Source: Streptomyces sp. P3 (GTDB lineage Bacteria > Actinomycetota > Actinomycetes > Streptomycetales > Streptomycetaceae). Taken from it: a DNA stretch of 64,000 bases. The DNA is taken from positions 6,448,001-6,512,000 of the forward strand of contig NZ_CP028369.1 of the NCBI RefSeq assembly GCF_003032475.1, read 5' to 3'. The notes beneath the pieces are model-generated. The model searched no databases. It was not told where the DNA came from and saw only the letters and a program-made list of their open reading frames with translations. Below, one piece after another: positions 46,019 through 54,185 of the stretch; the stretch's first letter is position 1, and every line of letters begins with the position of its first letter. The translations under genes were made by a program, and so were the position numbers.

Positions 46019-46998
46019 GGGTGCGGGCTCCAGTGCGGATCGGTTGACAGGTCGCCCTGGCCGAAGTGTTCGCGCAGCCAGAGGTCGTCGTAGATGGAGT
46101 TCAGATAGCGCTCGCCGAGGTCGGGGGAGATCGCGACGGCCACCGGGTCCTCGCCCGGGTACTTCTCGGCCAGCCAGCGAGCGGCGCCGCTCACCACGGT
46201 CCCGGTCGACCCGCCGAGCACGAAGCCCCGAGCCGCCATCTCGCGGCAGGTGCGGATGGTGTCGGGTTCGGAGACGTGCACGACGTCGTGGATGCACGAC
46301 TCGTCGACCAGTTCCGGGCGGGTGCTGGTGCCCAGGCCCGGGACCACCCGGCGCTCCGGGACACCGCCGAAGGTGACCGAGCCGACGGCGTCGACTGCCA
46401 CGACGGTGACCTCCGCGCGGTGCTGCCTGAAGTAGCGCGCGCACCCCATCAGCGTGCCGGTGGTGCCGGCGCCGACGAACAGCACCTCCAGGTCCGGGAA
46501 TTCGGCCGCGATGGCCGGCGCCGTGTGCTCGTAGTGCGCCCGCCAGTTGTTGGGGTTGGCGTACTGATTGAGCCACACATAGCGGTCGCTGCTGGCGCAC
46601 AGGTCGCGGACGTATTGGATGCGGCTGTTCAGATAGCCCAGATTGGCATCCTGTGTGGTGATCACCCGGACGTCCGCGCCCAGGGAGCGCATCAGCCGCT
46701 GGGTCGTGGAATTGCATCGGGGGTCGGTCACACAGACGAAGCGGTAGCCCCGGTCGGCCGCGATGATGGCCAGGGCGATGCCGAGGTTTCCCGAGGAGGA
46801 CTCCACCAGGACCGAGTCGGGTCCGATGAGGCCGTCCCGCTCCGCGGCTTCCACCATGGCGATGGCGGCCTTCAGCTTGATGGACCCGGCGAAGTTGAAA
46901 CCTTCGCACTTCAGGTACAACGGCGTTGCGTTCACCCGGCGCAGATCCAGGTAGAGATCCTCGACATTGAATTCGTGCGGGGAGCTGATAATAGGCAT
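46015..46998 (-). CDS. sbnA: SbnA-like PLP synthase of L-2,3-diaminopropionate synthesis
   Basis: This 327-residue cysteine synthase-fold PLP enzyme has the lysine motif FAGSIKLKAA, ESSSGNLGIALA (asparagine loop) and GAGTTGTLMG (phosphate loop). SbnA condenses O-phospho-L-serine with L-glutamate to form the substrate of SbnB. Length matches SbnA (about 326). The start at 46998 (MPIISSP) has a GAGG site about 11 bases upstream. It is first in a two-gene minus-strand operon and divergent from the stand-alone A-domain gene, which fits a shared Dap function. Confidence 0.93.
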   Translation of the reverse strand: MPIISSPHEFNVEDLYLDLRRVNATPLYLKCEGFNFAGSIKLKAAIAMVEAAERDGLIGPDSVLVESSSGNLGIALAIIAADRGYRFVCVTDPRCNSTTQRLMRSLGADVRVITTQDANLGYLNSRIQYVRDLCASSDRYVWLNQYANPNNWRAHYEHTAPAIAAEFPDLEVLFVGAGTTGTLMGCARYFRQHRAEVTVVAVDAVGSVTFGGVPERRVVPGLGTSTRPELVDESCIHDVVHVSEPDTIRTCREMAARGFVLGGSTGTVVSGAARWLAEKYPGEDPVAVAISPDLGERYLNSIYDDLWLREHFGQGDLSTDPHWSPHP

Positions 46999-47287
46999 GG
47001 CGCCGGACACCTCGGCAGGACGGAAATGGATAGGGGGAAAGCGGTCAAGGTGCGACCGTAAGCCTGAAGTGAAGAAAGAAGAGTCGAAAAAGATGAGTTG
47101 ACCATCTCGGTGCTCAGATCCCCTGGGCTGAGCCCGAACTCTCATTTACCCGGTGAGCGGGCGAATTCGGTATCCGATCGCCCCCGGCATCGATTACCGT
47201 ACTTCACGGGAAGTGGCCCGGCAAGATCCGGATATTTCCTGGACAGCTGATATCGGATAATTGCCGCCGATCACAAGGAGCGGATTC
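46999..47287. other. Divergent promoter region, sbnA / stand-alone A domain
   Basis: This 289-base stretch is lower in GC than its surroundings and should carry both divergent promoters. No StrR-like box is visible, so the Dap genes may be regulated differently from the Hpg genes. AAGGAG at 47275-47280 is the ribosome site of the plus-strand gene. Confidence 0.5.
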
Positions 47288-48763
47288 GTGACGATCGAGG
47301 AATGCCTGCTCGGCCCTGCCGGACTCCCGGAACTGGCCATCGCGCCCGAGGAGTTGCGGCGTGCCCGGGAACTGGCGCTCACCCGCGACCACCCGGTCGA
47401 CCTCGCGGACGCCGTGATCACCCATGTGGAGCGCTTCGCCCGGGAGCGGGGCCGGCCGGCCGTCCGGGACGCCCGCGGCCGCCTCGACTACGCCGAACTT
47501 GCCCAGGAAGCACGTCGGCTGGCGGCCCTGATGGAGCGTTCGGGGGTCGGCCCGGGCAAGGTCGTCGCGGTCGGCGGTGCGCGCGGCACCACGGTCGTCG
47601 CCGCCTTCCTGGCCACCGAGCTGCTCGGTGCGCTCTACCTGCCTGCCGACGCCAACTGGCCCGCCCGCCGGGTCGCGGACGTCCTCGACACGGCCGGGGC
47701 CGTCCTGCTCCTCAACACCGACCCGGACGCCGTCTCACCCTCGCTCGCCGAGGGCGCCGCGCAGGCCGATGTCCCGGTCGTCCGCGCCGCCGAGGCCGCC
47801 GGCCACGAGCTCTGGCAGGGCCCGGCCCGGCTGGAGAGCCAGGGCCAGCCCCGGTACGTGTTGTTCACCTCCGGCTCCACGGGCCGGCCCAAGGGGGCCG
47901 TGGTGGAGCACCAGGGCATGCTCAACCATCTCTTCGCCAAGGTCGTCGACCTCGGGTTGACTGGCGACGACGTGGTCGCGCAGACGGCCCCGCTCGGCTT
48001 CGACATCTCGATCTGGCAGATGCTCTGCCCGCTGCTGGTCGGCGGCGAGGTCAGCGTGGTCGCCGACGCGACCGCCCACGACTCGGTGGCCTTCGCCCGC
48101 CTCGTCGACGAACACCGCGTCACCGTCGTGGAGTTGGTCCCCACCATGGTCCGCCTGCTGCTGGACGACCTGGCCGCCGCCCCTGAGGCCGGGCAGCTGG
48201 CCTGGCTGCGCTGGATGCTCGCCACCGGCGAGGAGCTGCCCACCGAGGTGGCCCGCCGATGGCTTGAGGAGATGCCCCAGGCCGGACTGGTGAACGCCTA
48301 CGGCCCGACCGAGTGCTCCGACGACGTCACTCACCACACCGTGCTCCCCGCCGACCTCGGTCTCCTGCGCCTGCCGATCGGTACGCCGCTGGTCAACACC
48401 CAGCTCTACGTGCTGCGCGGCGAGGAGGACGGCTGGCAGGCCTGTGAGCCGGGCGAGAGCGGGGAGTTGTTCGTCGGCGGGGTCGGCGTGGGGCGCGGGT
48501 ACGTCAGTGACCACGACAAGACCCGGGCCGCGTTCTTCCGCGACCCGTTCCGGGACACGCCCACCGGGCGGCTCTACCGCACCGGTGACGCCGTGAAGGT
48601 CCTTCCGCAGGGGGCGCTGCAGTACCTCGGCCGGGTCGACCGCCAGGTCAAGCTCGCGGGAGTCCGGATGGAGCTCGGCGAGATCGAGGCGGTCCTGCAG
48701 CGTCACCCCGCGGTCGGTGCGGTCGCGGTCGTCGTGCACGACTTCGCCGTCGGCCGCCGCTAG
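47288..48763 (+). CDS. Stand-alone NRPS adenylation protein lacking A9-A10
   Basis: This 491-residue protein has motifs [11 protein letters not shown] (A3), NAYGPTE (A5), GELFVGG (A6), YRTGD (A7) and GRVDRQVKLAGVRMELGE (A8), but ends at HDFAVGRR. The A9 region and the A10 NGK lysine (residue 517 in GrsA numbering), needed for adenylation, are missing, and there is no carrier domain. The pocket reads D-I-W-E-L-T-A-D-D; acidic E278, D330 and D331 suit a diamino acid, so Dap is likely given the divergent sbnAB genes. The end is not a visible frameshift: two strong hairpins follow directly. NRPS modules 3 and 5 keep exactly the missing C-terminal piece. Start GTG 47288 has AAGGAG 7 bases upstream. 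Confidence 0.93.
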   Translation: MTIEECLLGPAGLPELAIAPEELRRARELALTRDHPVDLADAVITHVERFARERGRPAVRDARGRLDYAELAQEARRLAALMERSGVGPGKVVAVGGARGTTVVAAFLATELLGALYLPADANWPARRVADVLDTAGAVLLLNTDPDAVSPSLAEGAAQADVPVVRAAEAAGHELWQGPARLESQGQPRYVLFTSGSTGRPKGAVVEHQGMLNHLFAKVVDLGLTGDDVVAQTAPLGFDISIWQMLCPLLVGGEVSVVADATAHDSVAFARLVDEHRVTVVELVPTMVRLLLDDLAAAPEAGQLAWLRWMLATGEELPTEVARRWLEEMPQAGLVNAYGPTECSDDVTHHTVLPADLGLLRLPIGTPLVNTQLYVLRGEEDGWQACEPGESGELFVGGVGVGRGYVSDHDKTRAAFFRDPFRDTPTGRLYRTGDAVKVLPQGALQYLGRVDRQVKLAGVRMELGEIEAVLQRHPAVGAVAVVVHDFAVGRR

Positions 48764-48772
48764 CGTTGTCCT

Positions 48773-48801
48773 GTTCAACCAGCGCAGCGCCTCAGTTGGC
48801 C
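48773..48801. promoter_or_regulatory. Degenerate StrR-like box
   Basis: GTTCAACCA, 11 bases, CAGTTGGCC: the left half and first six bases of the right half match the other boxes. It sits at the end of two convergent genes and overlaps a terminator arm, so it may be a relic or chance. Confidence 0.3.
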
Positions 48802-48832
48802 GGTTCCACGGAATCGGCCAACTGAGGCGCTG
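48785..48832. terminator. Terminator after the stand-alone A gene
   Basis: An 18-base-pair perfect stem (48785-48802 with 48815-48832) with a 12-base loop, starting 22 bases after the stop codon. Confidence 0.85.
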
Positions 48833-48845
48833 TGGTCGTATCGGG

Positions 48846-48902
48846 GCATGTCGAAGGCGCCGCCCGCCGGTGGTAGGCCGGGGGACGGCGCCTTCGACAT
48901 GC
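48846..48902. terminator. Second hairpin, before the end of the ABC exporter gene
   Basis: A 17-base-pair perfect stem (48846-48862 with 48886-48902) and a 23-base loop, 17 bases from the stop codon of the minus-strand exporter. Together with the previous hairpin it insulates the convergent genes. Confidence 0.8.
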
Positions 48903-48918
48903 CGCTGGGTCGTCTCTT

Positions 48919-50829
48919 CTAGTGGGCGCCTGCGCCGGGCACCGTCACCTCCAGTGACTCGTGCTGCGCGAACTGCGTGTGGTAAAGGTCGGCGTACAGG
49001 CCCCCGACGGCCAGCAGTTCCTCGTGCGTGCCGCGTTCGGTGACGCGCCCTGCCGCCACGACCAGGATCTGATCCGCCTCGCGGATCGTGGAGAGCCGGT
49101 GGGCGATCACCAGCGAAGTGCGCTCGGCCAGCACGGTCTTGAGGGCCCGCTGGATCGCCGCCTCCGCCTCCGAGTCGAGGTGCGCGGTGGCCTCGTCCAG
49201 GATCACCACCGGCGGTGCCTTGAGCAGCAGCCGGGCCAGCGCGATCCGCTGCTTCTCACCGCCTGAGAGCCGGTACCCGCGATCACCGACGACCGTGTCC
49301 AGACCCTCCGGGAGGGCATCGACGGTGTCCCAGATCAGCGCCGCTTTCAAGGCCTCGATCAGCTCCTGCTCGGCGGCCCCCGGCCGGGCGTACTCCAGGT
49401 TGGCCCGCAGGGTGTCATGGAAGAGGTGGGCGTCCTGGGTGACCACGCCGATCGTGTCCCGCAGCGACTGCAGCGTCAGCTCCCGGATGTCGTGGCCGTC
49501 CACCCGGACGGTGCCCTCGGTGGGGTCGTAGAGCCGGGGCACCAGCTGGGTGATGGTGGTCTTCCCCGCGCCCGACGGGCCGACCAGGGCGGTGAGCTTC
49601 CCGGCCGGGACGTCGAAGCTCAGTTCCCGCAGGGTCAACGACTCCTCGACCGGCTCGGCGTGCCGGGCCGCCGGGTGTCCGAGCGAGGCCAGCGAGTTCT
49701 CCTCGGCGCTCGGGTAGCGGAACGAGACCTTCTCGAAGCTGATCCGGGGAGCGCCGCCGGAGCGCACCGCGGCGAGGTCCCGGGCGTTCGGCACCTCGTC
49801 GATGTTGGGCTTGAGGTCCAAAATCTCGAAGACCCGGTCGAAGCTGACCAGGGTCATCATGGCGCTCGCCTGTAGGCTGCCCAGTTGGTTGATCGGGCCG
49901 TAGAGCCGCAGCAGCAGGGCCACCATGGCCACCAGGGTGCCGAGCTCCAGTGAGCCGTCGATGGTGAGCACGCCGCCCAGCCCGTAGACGAGGGCGCTGG
50001 TCAGCCCGGTGAGCACGATGGTGAGAACGCCGAGGATCCGGCCGTGCAGGACCACCGAGACGGCGAGGTCCCGCACCCGGCCCGCCTTGCCGGCGAACAG
50101 GCTCGACTCGTCCTGCGCGCGGCCGTACAGCTTGGCGAGCACCGCGCCCGAGACGTTGAACCGCTCGCTCATCAGCGCGCTCAGGTCGGCGTCCAACTCC
50201 ATTCGCCGCCGGGCGAGTCGCTGCAGGCGCCCGGCGATCCATCGTGCCGGCAGGATGAAGAACGGGACCGTCACCAGCGCCGCGAGGGTGATCTGCCAGG
50301 ACAGGTAGAACATGGAGGCCAGCACCAGTCCCAGCGACAGCACGGTGGACAGCGAGTCGGACAGCAGGCTGGTCACCGCCTGCCGGGCCCCGACCACGTC
50401 GGTGTTCAGCCGACTGACCAGCGCTCCGGTCTGGGTGCGGGTGAAGAAGGACAGCGACTGCGCCTGGACGTGCGAGAACACTTTGTTACGCAGGTCGTAG
50501 ACGACGCCCTCGCCGATCCGCGCGGAGAACCACGCCACCAGGAAGACCGAGCCGGCCTCGACCAGCGCCAGGCCGGCGACTGCCAGGCACAGCCCCACCA
50601 CGAGGTCTGTGCGGCCGGGCATGATGCCGTCGTCGATGATCATCTTCAGCGCCAGCGGGCCGGCGGCGGTGGCCACCGCGTCGACGACCGTACTGGCCAG
50701 CAACAGTGCCACGCTCCACCGGTACGCCATGGCGTACGGGACGATCCGCCGGACCGTCCCCTTTCTTATCCGCCCGTCCGTCGGCTCTTTCTCCCCTGCC
50801 GCGGCCCGCGAGTCCTTGCTCCTTGCCAT
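48919..50829 (-). CDS. ABC exporter (fused membrane and ATP-binding domains)
   Basis: This 636-residue half-transporter expected to work as a dimer has an N-terminal six-helix export domain (first helix near VALLLASTVVDAVATAAG) and a C-terminal ATPase with Walker A GPSGAGKTT, Q-loop VTQDAHLF, signature LSGGEKQR, Walker B VVILDEATAHLDS and switch IAHRLST. All catalytic motifs are intact. A ~25-residue insertion (AEENSLASLGHPAARHAEPV) sits before the ATPase core. It lies 32 bases behind the alpha/beta hydrolase gene and probably shares its transcript. Export of the peptide product is the likely role. Confidence 0.93.
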   Translation of the reverse strand: MARSKDSRAAAGEKEPTDGRIRKGTVRRIVPYAMAYRWSVALLLASTVVDAVATAAGPLALKMIIDDGIMPGRTDLVVGLCLAVAGLALVEAGSVFLVAWFSARIGEGVVYDLRNKVFSHVQAQSLSFFTRTQTGALVSRLNTDVVGARQAVTSLLSDSLSTVLSLGLVLASMFYLSWQITLAALVTVPFFILPARWIAGRLQRLARRRMELDADLSALMSERFNVSGAVLAKLYGRAQDESSLFAGKAGRVRDLAVSVVLHGRILGVLTIVLTGLTSALVYGLGGVLTIDGSLELGTLVAMVALLLRLYGPINQLGSLQASAMMTLVSFDRVFEILDLKPNIDEVPNARDLAAVRSGGAPRISFEKVSFRYPSAEENSLASLGHPAARHAEPVEESLTLRELSFDVPAGKLTALVGPSGAGKTTITQLVPRLYDPTEGTVRVDGHDIRELTLQSLRDTIGVVTQDAHLFHDTLRANLEYARPGAAEQELIEALKAALIWDTVDALPEGLDTVVGDRGYRLSGGEKQRIALARLLLKAPPVVILDEATAHLDSEAEAAIQRALKTVLAERTSLVIAHRLSTIREADQILVVAAGRVTERGTHEELLAVGGLYADLYHTQFAQHESLEVTVPGAGAH

Positions 50830-50861
50830 GCTGGCATCAGCTCCGTGTTCGTCAGGGGCCG

Positions 50862-51656
50862 TCAGTGCTTTTCAAGGAACTCGATGACCGCGGTGTTGAC
50901 CGCGTCGGGGTTCTCCAGGTTCCCGAGATGGCCGCACCGGGGAATCTCCACGTAGTCGCACTCCGGAATGGCGTCCGCGACTTCGGCGACCAGGTGGGGC
51001 GGGCAGATGAGGTCATCGGCGAAGGCGATCGCCCGGCACGGTACGGCGACCTGGCGCAGGGCCTCGCGGCGGTCACCGGCGTCGACGCTCTGCTGTCCGG
51101 GGGCGTTCTGACCGGCCGTCAGTTCGAAGACTTCCAGCCAGCCGGCGGCGACGGCGTCGTCGTTGAGCGTCGCGGGGGAGAGCATCTCCAGAACCGTGCG
51201 TACCGCCTCGTACTTGGGTGGCAGGGTGATGCCGCTTTCAGTCAGCGAGCGCTCCGCGGCCTGCAGCATCCGGCGGGTGGCGTCCGGGCGGGCTCGGGTG
51301 GCCATCAGGACGGCGCAGTGCACCAGGTCCGGCCGGGCGAGCGCGATCTCCTGAGCGATCACGGCGCCCATCGAGGTTCCGACGATGCGGCACGGCCCGA
51401 TGTCCAGCGCCTCTATCAGGCCCAGGGTGTCGGCGGTCATCTCGGCGAGCGAGTAGTCACCGGGCGGTGCGTCGGAGGGGGCGATGCCGCGGTTGTCGAA
51501 GACGATCGTCTCGTAGCCCGCCTTGTTCAGGGCCGGGGTCTGGTGCATGGTCCAGACCCGGCCGGCGGCGCCCGAGCCCATGATGAGGAGTACCGGTTCC
51601 CCCTGGCCGGACCGCTGGTAGGAGAGCCGGATTTCATTGGTGCTCACGAAAGGCAT
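50862..51656 (-). CDS. Alpha/beta hydrolase
   Basis: This 264-residue alpha/beta hydrolase has the nucleophile elbow GTSMGA, an oxyanion-region MGSGAAG, a likely acid in FADDLICPP and His in RCGHLGNLENP. Overall it resembles the 3-oxoadipate enol-lactonase type rather than a classical type II NRPS thioesterase. It might edit, hydrolyse or acyl-transfer a biosynthetic intermediate; the substrate cannot be told. Start at 51656 (MPFVSTN) has a GAGAG stretch ~9 bases upstream. It is first gene of a minus-strand operon with the exporter, and box 2 lies about 245 bases upstream. Confidence 0.88.
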   Translation of the reverse strand: MPFVSTNEIRLSYQRSGQGEPVLLIMGSGAAGRVWTMHQTPALNKAGYETIVFDNRGIAPSDAPPGDYSLAEMTADTLGLIEALDIGPCRIVGTSMGAVIAQEIALARPDLVHCAVLMATRARPDATRRMLQAAERSLTESGITLPPKYEAVRTVLEMLSPATLNDDAVAAGWLEVFELTAGQNAPGQQSVDAGDRREALRQVAVPCRAIAFADDLICPPHLVAEVADAIPECDYVEIPRCGHLGNLENPDAVNTAVIEFLEKH

Positions 51657-52114
51657 GCCGGTGCTCTCTCGCCGGCGACGGGTACGGACATGGCAGCCTC
51701 CTGAATTCGAACGGGCAAGGGGATCGGTGCCGACTGTCCGCGCCGGAGGAGAGGTGACGACCCTGGCACTGAGGGGCCGGAGTGCCGGTGCGGACGGGGC
51801 CCGGCCCCGTCCGCGGCGAGGCGGCATTCCACGATGGCACCGGACGGACGCGCCGATCAAGGTCGCCCCGACCCGGTCGGGTTCGTCGTCCGTACGGCCG
51901 TTCAACCGGGGCGCAGTGGCAGTTGAACACGCTGGCCACAAGGGCCGGTGGCGCTGGTTGACGCGTCGGCGCGGCTTGGGGACATAGTGGGCTCGCTCGG
52001 GGCCCGGCACCGCGCCGGACGGCCACCGACGGTGGGGCGAGTCCCGGTGAACCACGCGGGCGAAATCGCGCCATCGATGCGATCCACCTCATGTATCCCA
52101 GAAAGGACGGCGTG
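51657..52114. other. Divergent regulatory region, hydrolase/exporter versus mbtH, 458 bases
   Basis: It holds StrR-like box 2 (51900-51928). On the plus strand TTGACG (51958) and CATAGT (51983) might be a weak promoter with a 19-base spacer, 30 bases downstream of the box. The ATG at 52091 is in frame with mbtH but has no ribosome site. No other gene seen. Confidence 0.45.
51900..51928. promoter_or_regulatory. StrR-like operator box 2 (perfect copy)
   Basis: GTTCAACCG, 11 bases, CAGTTGAAC. Outer seven bases of each half are exact inverted repeats. Located between divergent transcription units, it could activate both the hydrolase-exporter operon and mbtH. Confidence 0.82.
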
Positions 52115-52330
52115 GTGACGAATCCGTTCGACGATCCCGATGCCGAGTACCTGGTCCTGGTCAACGACGAGGGTCAGCACTCGCTGTGGCCCGTTTTCGT
52201 CGATGTGCCCGAAGGCTGGAACACGGTTTTCGGCAAGGCGGGGCGTCAGGAGTGCCTCGACTACATCGAGAAGTCGTGGACCGACATGCGGCCCAAGAGC
52301 CTGATCGAGGCCATGGCGGCGCAGAACTAG
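52115..52330 (+). CDS. mbtH: MbtH-like protein
   Basis: This ~71-residue MbtH-family protein contains [30 protein letters not shown] and a C-terminal [10 protein letters not shown] segment, all family hallmarks including conserved Trp residues. MbtH proteins bind A domains and are often needed for their folding and activity, so this one probably serves the NRPS and perhaps the stand-alone A protein. The GTG at 52115 is preferred over the in-frame ATG at 52091, because AAAGGA lies ~8 bases before the GTG. A strong hairpin follows the stop. Confidence 0.95.
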   Translation: MTNPFDDPDAEYLVLVNDEGQHSLWPVFVDVPEGWNTVFGKAGRQECLDYIEKSWTDMRPKSLIEAMAAQN

Positions 52331-52333
52331 CCG

Positions 52334-52383
52334 GCATGCCGATGCCGCCGACACCCCCGTGGTGGTCGGCGGCATCGGCATGC
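52334..52383 (+). terminator. Terminator after mbtH
   Basis: A 19-base-pair perfect stem (52334-52352 with 52365-52383) and 12-base loop begin four bases after the mbtH stop codon. It separates mbtH from the regulator gene. Confidence 0.88.
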
Positions 52384-52766
52384 GGGGCACCGGTTTCCGG
52401 ACGGCGCCGGCGCGGTGTTCAACCGATGCGGCGCCGCAGCTGAACACCCCGCCGTAGAAAGCGCGTTAGCCAGTCGGACGTCAACTGGCCGGATCTACAC
52501 GGTGCCTCGACACTGCTGTGACTGAAGAGTGATTATGAGTGTGGGGTTGGAAGTTCCGCTTCCGAGACCAGGAGAGCGTCGGCTTACCCGGATTGCTGTC
52601 GAGCCCATCGACAACTGTCGTCTAGTGCTGCCCGCCCTGCGGGAGGGCCACTCCCGGAGCGAGATGGCATCCGGCGTGGCTGTCCTGCGGAGGGCGGTCC
52701 TTTCGGCCCCGGCCAGACGTGTTCAATGTCTGGCGGTTTGACCCGTCCATCCAATGGGGGAAGAGA
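52384..52766 (+). other. Regulator leader region, 383 bases
   Basis: It contains StrR-like box 3 at its left end and a ribosome site (GGGGGAAGAG) before 52767. The rest, about 320 bases, shows no gene I can support; the short ORF near 52529 lacks coding character. Confidence 0.45.
52417..52445. promoter_or_regulatory. StrR-like operator box 3
   Basis: GTTCAACCG, 11 bases, CAGCTGAAC, one change from box 2. It lies ~320 bases before the StrR-family gene and suggests autoregulation. Confidence 0.78.
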
Positions 52767-53840
52767 ATGAGTCGCACCGACAGTGATATAGGCACTTTGG
52801 CTCACTTTACCAGCAATTTGGCTATTCATGGGAGAGGTGTCGTATCGGTTCCGATCGCCTCGCTGGTTCCGGGGGATTCGCCCCGTCTGGACGGGCAGGA
52901 CACGGAGCACATCGCCCGGCTCGCGGAGCTCGACGAGCGCCTTCCCCCTATCCTCGTGGACCGTCGCACCATGCGGGTGATCGACGGGATGCACCGCCTG
53001 CTGGCCGCCTGCCTCACGGGGCAGGAGACCATCGAGGCGGAGTTCTTCGACGGCACCCCCGAGGAGGGGTTCCTGCGGGCCGTCGAGGCGAATGTGACGC
53101 ACGGTCTTCCGCTCTCCCAGGAGGACCGGAGGGCCGCGGCCGCGCGGATCCTCGAGGCTCACCCGCAGATGTCCGACCGGGCCATCGCCAAGGCCTCGGG
53201 CCTCGGCACGAAGTCGGTGGCCGCCATCCGGCGCAACTCGGCCTCTTCGCAGGACCAGCCGATGGCCAGGATCGGGCGGGACGGCAAGATGCGGCCGCTG
53301 AACAGCGCCGAAGGCCGCAGAAGAGCCGCCGAGCTCATTGCCGAGAACCCGGAGGCCTCGCTGCGCGAGGTCGCGCGGCGCGCCGGTATCTCGCCCGCCA
53401 CGGTGAGCGACGTGCGCAAGCGGCTGATGGCCGGCGAACTCCCGGTCGCCGAACGCCGTCAAGCCGTCGCCGCGCCGGGCGTCGAAGGGGGCCCGTCGGT
53501 CGTCCCCGGGCGTGTTCCCGCCCAGCGGGCCGTCCGCAAGGTGCACATGGTGCAGCCGGACCCGGTCGAACTGCTCGACAAACTGCTCAGAGACCCCTCT
53601 CTGCGGCACAAGGAGGACGGGCGCCGCCTGCTGCGTCTGCTCCAGCAGAACGCGCTCGGCGACCAGAGGTGGGCCAAGCTGGCCGCCGTCGTGCCGACGC
53701 ACTGCCGCGACCTCGTGGTCGACCTGGCGCGCCAGTACGCGGAGACCTGGAGCGAGTTCGCGCAGGAACTGGATGCGAACGTCCGCGCCATGAGCCGGGA
53801 CGCCCAGACGCCGCATCATGAGGTCGGCATGGGTGCGTAG
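52767..53840 (+). CDS. StrR-family pathway-specific activator
   Basis: This 357-residue regulator of the StrR/Bbr/Tei15 family has a ParB-like N-terminal part (RLPPILVDRRTMRVIDGMHRLL), a helix-turn-helix (SDRAIAKASGLGTKSVAAIRR) and a second predicted one (SLREVARRAGISPATVSDV). StrR (350 residues) activates streptomycin genes, and homologues control glycopeptide clusters by binding inverted repeats with an 11-base spacer. Three such repeats occur in this window, one upstream of this gene. Start at 52767 follows GGGGGAAGAG. No TTA codon was noticed. It is monocistronic as far as visible. Confidence 0.93.
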   Translation: MSRTDSDIGTLAHFTSNLAIHGRGVVSVPIASLVPGDSPRLDGQDTEHIARLAELDERLPPILVDRRTMRVIDGMHRLLAACLTGQETIEAEFFDGTPEEGFLRAVEANVTHGLPLSQEDRRAAAARILEAHPQMSDRAIAKASGLGTKSVAAIRRNSASSQDQPMARIGRDGKMRPLNSAEGRRRAAELIAENPEASLREVARRAGISPATVSDVRKRLMAGELPVAERRQAVAAPGVEGGPSVVPGRVPAQRAVRKVHMVQPDPVELLDKLLRDPSLRHKEDGRRLLRLLQQNALGDQRWAKLAAVVPTHCRDLVVDLARQYAETWSEFAQELDANVRAMSRDAQTPHHEVGMGA

Positions 53841-54098
53841 ACGCGCCCCTGACGGACCGGTGGGACAGCGGGGGTCGGGAGCCGCCGAGGCCGGCGTTGC
53901 CGGACACCCCGTTCCTGTCGGTCCCAGCGGACGTGACACTGTGCCGGTCATCGACGAGGCGAACCTGATCCGAGGCCTTCCGCTTGCGCAGGCCGATCGG
54001 TGTACGGGTACCGCACGGTCGCCCTGGATCTCAGGGCTGGCCTCAGGGACTGATGTCCGCCGGTAGGTGGACGGGGACCCCGACCAAAGGATGTACCT
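53841..54098 (+). other. Region between regulator and leader ORF
   Basis: About 258 bases in which I see no gene, hairpin terminator or StrR-like box. AAAGGA near 54086-54091 is the ribosome site of the small ORF that follows. Confidence 0.4.
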
Positions 54099-54185
54099 AT
54101 GAAAGTTTTACCGCGCCTTGTATCCGGCAATTCCCAGTTCCGTACGCCAGATTGGCCGAAACGCATATGCAGAGTGGCGCGTTGA
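54099..54185 (+). CDS. Possible 28-residue leader peptide with a TTA codon
   Basis: ATG at 54099 has AAAGGA 7-8 bases upstream, a better ribosome site than any start of the following methyltransferase gene. It encodes MKVLPRLVSG..., with Leu-4 as TTA, the rare codon read by the bldA tRNA in Streptomyces. The ORF ends at 54185, overlapping the ATG at 54167. It might be a bldA-dependent leader or a remnant of an older start of the methyltransferase gene. I cannot tell which. Confidence 0.38.
   Translation: MKVLPRLVSGNSQFRTPDWPKRICRVAR

Noticed and set aside
48700..48784. Frameshift as the reason for the short stand-alone A protein
   Set aside because: No frame after the stop encodes the A9/A10 sequence; terminator stems start 22 bases later. 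The missing piece is not there to be restored.
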